25,950 nt of DNA, taken from contig JAEUBA010000203.1 of the NCBI GenBank assembly GCA_018257865.1, positions 1-25,950 on the forward strand, in the 5' to 3' direction. Positions 21,301-25,950 of this stretch are shown in pieces (position 1 is the stretch's first letter; each line of letters starts with the position of its first letter). The notes beneath the pieces are model-generated. The model saw nothing but the letters and a program-made list of their open reading frames with translations. It was not told where the DNA came from and made no database searches. A program made the position numbers and the translations under genes. This DNA is from Stereocaulon alpinum. Lineage: Eukaryota; Ascomycota; Lecanoromycetes; Lecanorales; Stereocaulaceae.

Positions 21301-21754
21301 CCCCTTTATATACTATATACTTAGGCTTACTACTAGCTCTTTCTATATAATTATTAGTTATATAGTTTTAGGCGTATATTCTATAGTAGGTAGGGTATTT
21401 ATACGCCTTAGTAATATATTTATACCTATAGTAGTTAAAGTACTACTTAGGGGCGGCTTCTCTTTCCTAGCGATTATAGAAGAGGAGGCTATTCTCTACT
21501 ATTATCCCCTCTATAATAAGCTAGTTCGCCGTCTCTAGGCTTAAGATCTTAATTATTAGTATAGAGAATCTCTTCTCTATCCTAAGTATATCTAGCTTTA
21601 ATATAAATATAGGCTATTTAGCCTTCGTTATCTCTAACTCTAGGTAGAGCTTCCTATTATTTTTCCTTAGGGTTTTAAAGATCCCCTATTAGTCCTTTAT
21701 ATCTATTATCTTTTATACTCTATAGATCGCTACTATTACTATCTTCCGGAGGAT
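18345..21754 (-). pseudogene. Tad1-like LINE (non-LTR retrotransposon), 5'-truncated and RIP-inactivated
   Basis: Minus-strand reading through stops gives: a gag-like ORF1 tail with tandem CCHC knuckles of CFNCxRYxHITKAC type (about 21370-21445); an apurinic-type endonuclease with a DILAIQE-like block (about 20780-20805) and an ILGDFN block read as IIRDFN (20407-20424); reverse transcriptase with a SLLLDIxGVFNNISYKRLL-like block (about 19050-19110) and the FVDD box read as FIND (18778-18789), followed by the TEENCRxLE...CWA...FAPKKYEL pattern. The thumb region continues to about 18380 with STWGATFKKCR-like sequence. Endonuclease plus RT in one ORF and the FVDD signature fit the Tad1 clade of fungal LINEs. 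The 5' end stops within ORF1 at the chromovirus junction (21754/21755), as 5' truncation would give. The 3' end is uncertain. Confidence 0.85.
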
Positions 21755-21962
21755 AGAACCCTATCTTATTAATAGGTTAGCTTTCTTTAGCTATAAGATT
21801 CTTAAGGTAATATTATTAACCCCTTCTAATACTAAATTAAAGGTATACCTCTTATATCTTTATTCTATTCTTAGGTTAAGTATTTTAGTACTTCTATTAA
21901 TAGTCCTTATTACTAATCTATTAAAATTAGTTAATATATATAGCTTACGTTTTCGCGTAAAT

Positions 21963-21976
21963 AAACTATATTTCTT
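21963..21976. repeat. Target-site duplication, left side of SINE-like copy 3
   Basis: AAACTATATTTCTT is repeated perfectly at 23167-23180. It is chromovirus sequence already carrying RIP changes. Its first two A may overlap the element tail on the other side. Confidence 0.92.
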
Positions 21977-23166
21977 GGCTAGCGATGGAGATACACCTAT
22001 ACGCGGTGCTAGCTACGAACCTGAATACCTATTTAGAGCTGAGATGTCTCCCCTAATATATTACAGGTTAAACAATGTTGAGACGTCGCGTGGTTGCTGA
22101 GAACTCCGTGCAGAGTTTTTCAGGCAACGCGATAACACCTACCCTAACTCTACTACGACTATTATACCTCCCCTACGATCGAGACTAGATAGCAAGAATT
22201 GGTATCAGGTGTAGTATCTCAGCCTAATAAGTAAAGAGTATAGGCAACACCTGCCTAGCCGTTAATTCAAAAAATCTAATATCTACGTGCGCTCGATACG
22301 TATCCACCGGTTAAGACTAACGCGCAGTCTATCCTAGGGGAAGGCTAGGGTTGTGGGTATATAGGACTAAGAGAAGGACATACTAGGTTATGAATTAGAA
22401 GGCGTATTTTGGAAAAGGACGGCCCCTATCTAAGTGGCTAGGCGAGCCTTTGGTGTAAGCGGCGCCGTATAACTATGATTGTAAGCTGAAGGGTTGGCTC
22501 CCCCCTGAAGCAAAGTGCATAAGGATAGAAGTAAGTACTATCTAATACGACCGGCGGGATGTTATGCCATCCGATTCTTTATACGAGTATGGGCCTCCTA
22601 GGCGGTGTATGTGGCTTCCCCCCTTTCTCGCATCCTCAACCAGCAAACCACCGAATAGCCAAATCCGGTACTACTACGGACACTAATGAACACTACTAAT
22701 TAGCGCTAATAACTCGAACCCTTGCGGGACGGCTATATACCCCCTCCTCCCCCCCCCCCGTATCGATATAGTAAAGGTTAAAGAAAGTTATAGGGCGCTC
22801 AGCGCTATAATAAAGTCGAAGGATATAGAAGAATACAGCAGGGTCCTTAAGAGCTGAGTATGGTGCGAAGGGCGTGTGTTACAGTTAGTATTAGAAATAA
22901 TGTTATAGAGCGCTCGGTATGATATTGAAGAATATAGTTAAGAGTTACCGGTGTTAAGGAGGCCTGGGGTGTGATCCTCAGACCAAAAGCAATTGCATCG
23001 TTAAGGATAAGCGGGAGTTTTTATCCAGGCACTATGCTATGGTTTCTCTTGCGGCTAGGAAAGGCACACTACGTGTACTATCTACTGGTTTCACAAATAA
23101 TGTAATAGAACACCCTCATTAGTATATATAGATACTAGAATAGGCGTATAAACCAATCAATTAATT
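21977..23166 (+). mobile_element. SINE-like non-autonomous retroelement, copy 3 (complete, ~1.19 kb)
   Basis: Starts GGCTAGCGATGGAGATAC and ends with the tail CCAATCAATTAATTA, the RIPed form of the (ATCA)n tail. It is flanked by a perfect 14-bp duplication inside chromovirus copy 2. It is inverted relative to copy 2 (9814-11005) and in the same orientation as copy 1. It has no conserved ORF; on the antisense strand a short open stretch present in copy 2 is broken here by TAG in place of TGG. Copies differ by transitions typical of RIP. Comparing copies 2 and 3 fixes both ends of the element to within a base or two. Confidence 0.85.
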
Positions 23167-23180
23167 AAACTATATTTCTT
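23167..23180. repeat. Target-site duplication, right side of SINE-like copy 3
   Basis: AAACTATATTTCTT, identical to 21963-21976, then the chromovirus sequence resumes. Confidence 0.92.
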
Positions 23181-24241
23181 TATAAAGCTTAGTTTAATTA
23201 AATCCTTACTTAATCTACTATTAATAATAACCCTTACTAGAATACTATTAATCTTTACCTAAAACCTAAATCTAATATTATTATAAGATTTAGCTAAGGC
23301 AACTTATTTAACCTTTTAGTTAGTTCCTTTAAGCGGCCTAATTACTAGGGAACTTTCTAGTTTTTTAAAGATAAGTTTTTTATAATTAAAGTATATAGCT
23401 TAGCCTCGCTTCTAATAAACTTATTAATAGAAATCTTCTCCCTATACTTTAAGAGATTCTTAACTCTATATTCTAAGGCTTATATAGTTAGTTAGACTTT
23501 ATATAGAATAAGCCTTTAATTAGATAGTAATATACTTTTATTCTTTGAGAATTTCGATCCTAAGGGAATTCTCTAGTAAATTATATTCCTTAGATCTAAA
23601 TACTTATCCCTTATAGCGCTTTTTAGATCTTTTAGGCTACTAAGGCCTTAAAGGCTTCCTTTATTCCTACTTTAGTTATCTTTTAGAAGAATTTTATAAA
23701 TTCGATAATTAAAGCTAGTCTATTCTTATATTTTATAAGGTTTTATCTTTCCTTATAACTTATTAATACTATTAATACTTATATTAGAAACTCTAATATA
23801 ATCTTTTTAGCGTACTTATTAACTTTATCTAATTTATTATAAAGATTAATTAGCTATTACTCTATATACTCTAGTCGCTATTAATAGGATTTTAGTAATT
23901 CCTTTTAAGTCTTTTAGGTATCTAACCTTAAAGTCTTAATTTTATTAAGGGTTTTATTATTTAATAAGGCTTCTCCCTCTATAAGCTCTCTTAACTTACT
24001 TTTTAAGAATAGTTCCTAGCGAGGATTATTAACTTAATCCTTACTAAAGTATTCTTTACTATTTATTATAGATACCTAATATCTAAGTTTTTAAAGGTAC
24101 TATCCTAATCTATTCTTCTTACTAAAATATATATAGTATAAATTATTATAGTAAGCTATCTAACTTAAGTAATTATACTCTTTATTAGTTAAATATACTA
24201 GTTATTCTAGCTACTTCTATTTATTATAATTAGGGTTTATA

Positions 24242-24598
24242 TATTACGGGTAACCCCGTAAGGTTATAGGTAAGGTATATAATAGGGTTAGTAGGTAAAG
24301 GACTATTAGGAGAGGACCTAGTAATATAAGTAATCTAGGGTATATTAGGTAGATTATAAAGTAATATAGTAGATATAGGGCTAGATTACTTAGATTATAT
24401 TAGGGCTTAGTATAATTAAGGTAAATATATAAAGAAGGGCTTTCCTTTAGTAGAATATTTTCTTATCTCCTTATATTTAACTTATATAATAGAGAGGAGT
24501 TTTAGTTAAAGATACTTTAATAATTATCTATCTCTATTACCTTTTAGTACTTAATATACTATATAATTTACCTATAAGAGTTAAACTACCCTATTATA
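24242..24598 (+). repeat. Chromovirus 5' LTR (copy 3)
   Basis: 357 bp matching 11257-11612. It starts TATTACGGGTAACCCCG and ends ACCCTATTATA. It interrupts the gag of minus-strand chromovirus copy 2 and is followed by gag in the plus orientation, so it is the 5' LTR of a third copy. Its distal target duplication is outside the window or lost. Confidence 0.85.
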
Positions 24599-25832
24599 CT
24601 TTAAATACTATACTTTAGACTATATAGTATAAGTACTTCTAGTTCTACCTTAGAGGAGAGACGGCGCGTTATATTTAAAGTAATAAGTAGGTTTAAGGGG
24701 AAGAAGATAGCTCCTATTTCTAAGGATAGAATTACTATTAGTAAAGGAGGAATAAAGTTACCTACCCTTACTAAGTTCTTTAGTAGGAAGGGAGGGTTAA
24801 ATACGTTTCTCTAATAAATTAACTTATATATAATATTTAATATATTAAGCTTCTATATTATAAAGGCTAGGAACGTATTTTACTTATTATACCTTAAAAG
24901 TAATATAGTAATAATACTTTAACCTTAGTTAAAAGAATATCTCTTAATTTAGAACCCTAATATAATAGAAGATAACTCTTTAAAGATTATCTCTAATAAG
25001 ATATATATTAGGAACCTACTAAGATTTTATTTTAGAGATAGTACTAAAGAGAGAAGGCTAAAATAAAAGCTTATAAATCTCTAATAGAAGGGACCTATAA
25101 TAGAATATATAGCGTAGTTTAAAGGAATTACCTATTAACTTAAGTAGTCGGAAGATACTTAAGCCGCTATATATTAAAAAGGATTAAAGAATAAGGTTAA
25201 GAATAAGCTTACCTATTCTAATAATATTAGAAACTTTATATAATTAGTATCTAAGGTCTACTCTATTAATAATAGGATATATAAAAGGAAGATAGAATAG
25301 AAGTCTTTAGCCTTAGTTACTAAGTTTAGGAGAAAAGAAAATATTTTAGCTATAAAGGCGAAATTCTCTAGGAAACCTTATAAGGGAAAGAAGTAAAAGA
25401 AGGACTTATCTAATATAGAGTATTATAGATACTATAAGAAAGGATACTATTAAAATAAGTACCCTTAATAAGAGTAGATAGCTATAGTAGAGGATATAAA
25501 CCTTAACTATAATAAATAGGAGTAGCTAGAATAACTAGTATAGTTAACTAATAAGGAGTATAACTACCTAAGTTAGATAGCTTACTATAATAATTTATAT
25601 TAAATATATCTTAATAAAAAGGACGGATAAGGATAGTACCCTTAGAAGTTAAGATACTAAGTATCTATAGTAAATAGTAAAGAATACTTTAGTAAGGATT
25701 AAGTTAATAATCCCTATTAAGAACTATCCTTTAGAAGCGAGTTAGGAGAGCTTATAGAGGGAGAAGCCTTATTAAATAATAAGACCCTTAATAGAATTAA
25801 GGCTTTAAGGCTAGATATCTAAAGGACTTAAT
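24599..25832 (+). pseudogene. Chromovirus gag remnant (copy 3)
   Basis: Follows the 5' LTR. Reading through stops shows a Retrotrans_gag-type domain with an IIEYIAQFKxI...W...GLKxKVK-like pattern (about 24900-25220), then a CCHC knuckle with Cys turned to Tyr (YYRYYKKGYY..., about 25421-25468). From about 25545 the sequence is homologous to the start of chromovirus copy 1 (5080-5350) and to the inverted copy near 23890-24200. Similarity stops at about 25832, in the gag-to-protease spacer, where GC-rich unmutated sequence begins. Gag forms the virus-like particle core of these elements; this copy is dead from RIP. Confidence 0.83.
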
Positions 25833-25859
25833 ATTTATGATTTCAACTAAAAGGATCTG

Positions 25860-25950
25860 ATGGCGACGACAACGAGCACGACGGGCGAGCAGGCCTACCA
25901 GGCCAGACGAGCGATCACACCGGGTTACGAACCCAGCAAAATAACACGAG
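25860..25950 (+). CDS. Possible partial reading frame at the edge of the AT-rich block
   Basis: From ATG at 25860 the frame is open to the window end (30 codons), starting MATTTSTTGEQAYQARRAI. An in-frame TAA lies 10 bases upstream (25848-25850). The sequence has balanced composition with abundant CA and TG, unlike everything to its left, so it has escaped RIP. It could be the start of a host gene or the first ORF of an unRIPed element that inserted into the chromovirus gag. At 30 codons a chance open frame is possible, and at least one other frame is also open for most of this span. No family is recognised. Confidence 0.35.
   Translation, partial: MATTTSTTGEQAYQARRAITPGYEPSKITR

Larger units (their letters stand above)
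21755..24241 (-). mobile_element. Chromovirus copy 2 fragment, split by SINE-like copy 3
   Basis: 21755-21976 and 23181-24241 are together the reverse complement of about 5080-6320 in chromovirus copy 1, covering the gag tail, the spacer and the protease. The two pieces join exactly if the SINE-like element and one 14-bp duplication are removed. The LINE cuts its pol side at 21755; the LTR of chromovirus copy 3 cuts its gag side at 24242. Many stops from RIP; no intact frame. Confidence 0.87.

Noticed and set aside
21977..22100. Pol III A and B boxes at the head of the SINE-like element
   Set aside because: TAGCGATGGAG and GGTTAAACAATG (GGTTGAACGATG in copy 2) only loosely fit the boxes, so a tRNA-derived head is not claimed.
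9814..23168. A single giant DNA transposon with 1.19-kb terminal inverted repeats
   Set aside because: Each 1.19-kb copy has its own perfect but different target duplication (12 bp and 14 bp), and there is a third copy at 1-120. They are independent insertions, not the two ends of one element.
121..25832. AT-rich mitochondrial, bacterial or plasmid sequence
   Set aside because: The loss is specific to CA/TG with CpG kept, LTR retroelements and a Tad1-like LINE are present, and stops replace conserved codons. This fits RIP in a fungal nuclear genome.

Overview
The window looks like an AT-rich, gene-free block from a filamentous ascomycete (Pezizomycotina) genome. Nearly all of it is a graveyard of transposable elements ruined by repeat-induced point mutation (RIP), in which CpA becomes TpA on either strand. 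CA and TG are almost absent over long stretches, CpG is kept, and TAA/TAG sit where conserved Gln, Trp or Arg codons are expected. No intact host gene lies inside the block. The species cannot be named from this sequence.

Layout: (1) 1-120 is the 3' end of a SINE-like element (copy 1). (2) 121-3378 is a 5'-truncated Ty1/copia pol, plus strand, with a 3' remnant to 3727. (3) 3728-4737 is a complete miniature LTR element (TRIM-like) with 142-bp LTRs, an AAAAA target duplication and internal 126-bp tandem repeats. (4) 4832-5072 is a 241-bp near-perfect palindrome. (5) 5073-11612 is a Ty3/gypsy chromovirus, plus strand, missing its 5' end but keeping its 3' LTR; its 3' untranslated part is split by SINE-like copy 2 (9814-11005, minus). 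(6) 11613-12106 and 17518-18345 form one unclassified RIPed sequence with a 33/39-bp minisatellite. It is split by a full-length Ty1/copia element (12107-17517, minus) with 203-bp LTRs and ATTAC duplications. (7) 18345-21754 is a 5'-truncated Tad1-like LINE, minus strand. (8) 21755-24241 is a second chromovirus fragment, minus strand, split by SINE-like copy 3 (21977-23166, plus). (9) 24242-25832 is the 5' LTR and gag of a third chromovirus copy, plus strand. (10) At about 25833 base composition changes abruptly to ordinary GC-rich sequence, with a possible partial reading frame from 25860.

The elements do not cooperate as an operon; they are layers of insertion. The retroelement bodies carry near-saturated RIP. 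The SINE-like copies and the miniature LTR element keep many CA/TG dinucleotides and still have perfect target-site duplications made of already RIPed sequence, so they look younger. The most novel item is the roughly 1.19-kb non-coding element with a fixed (ATCA)n tail and 12-14 bp target duplications, present three times. All coding calls below are on dead copies: domains were recognised by reading through RIP stops.
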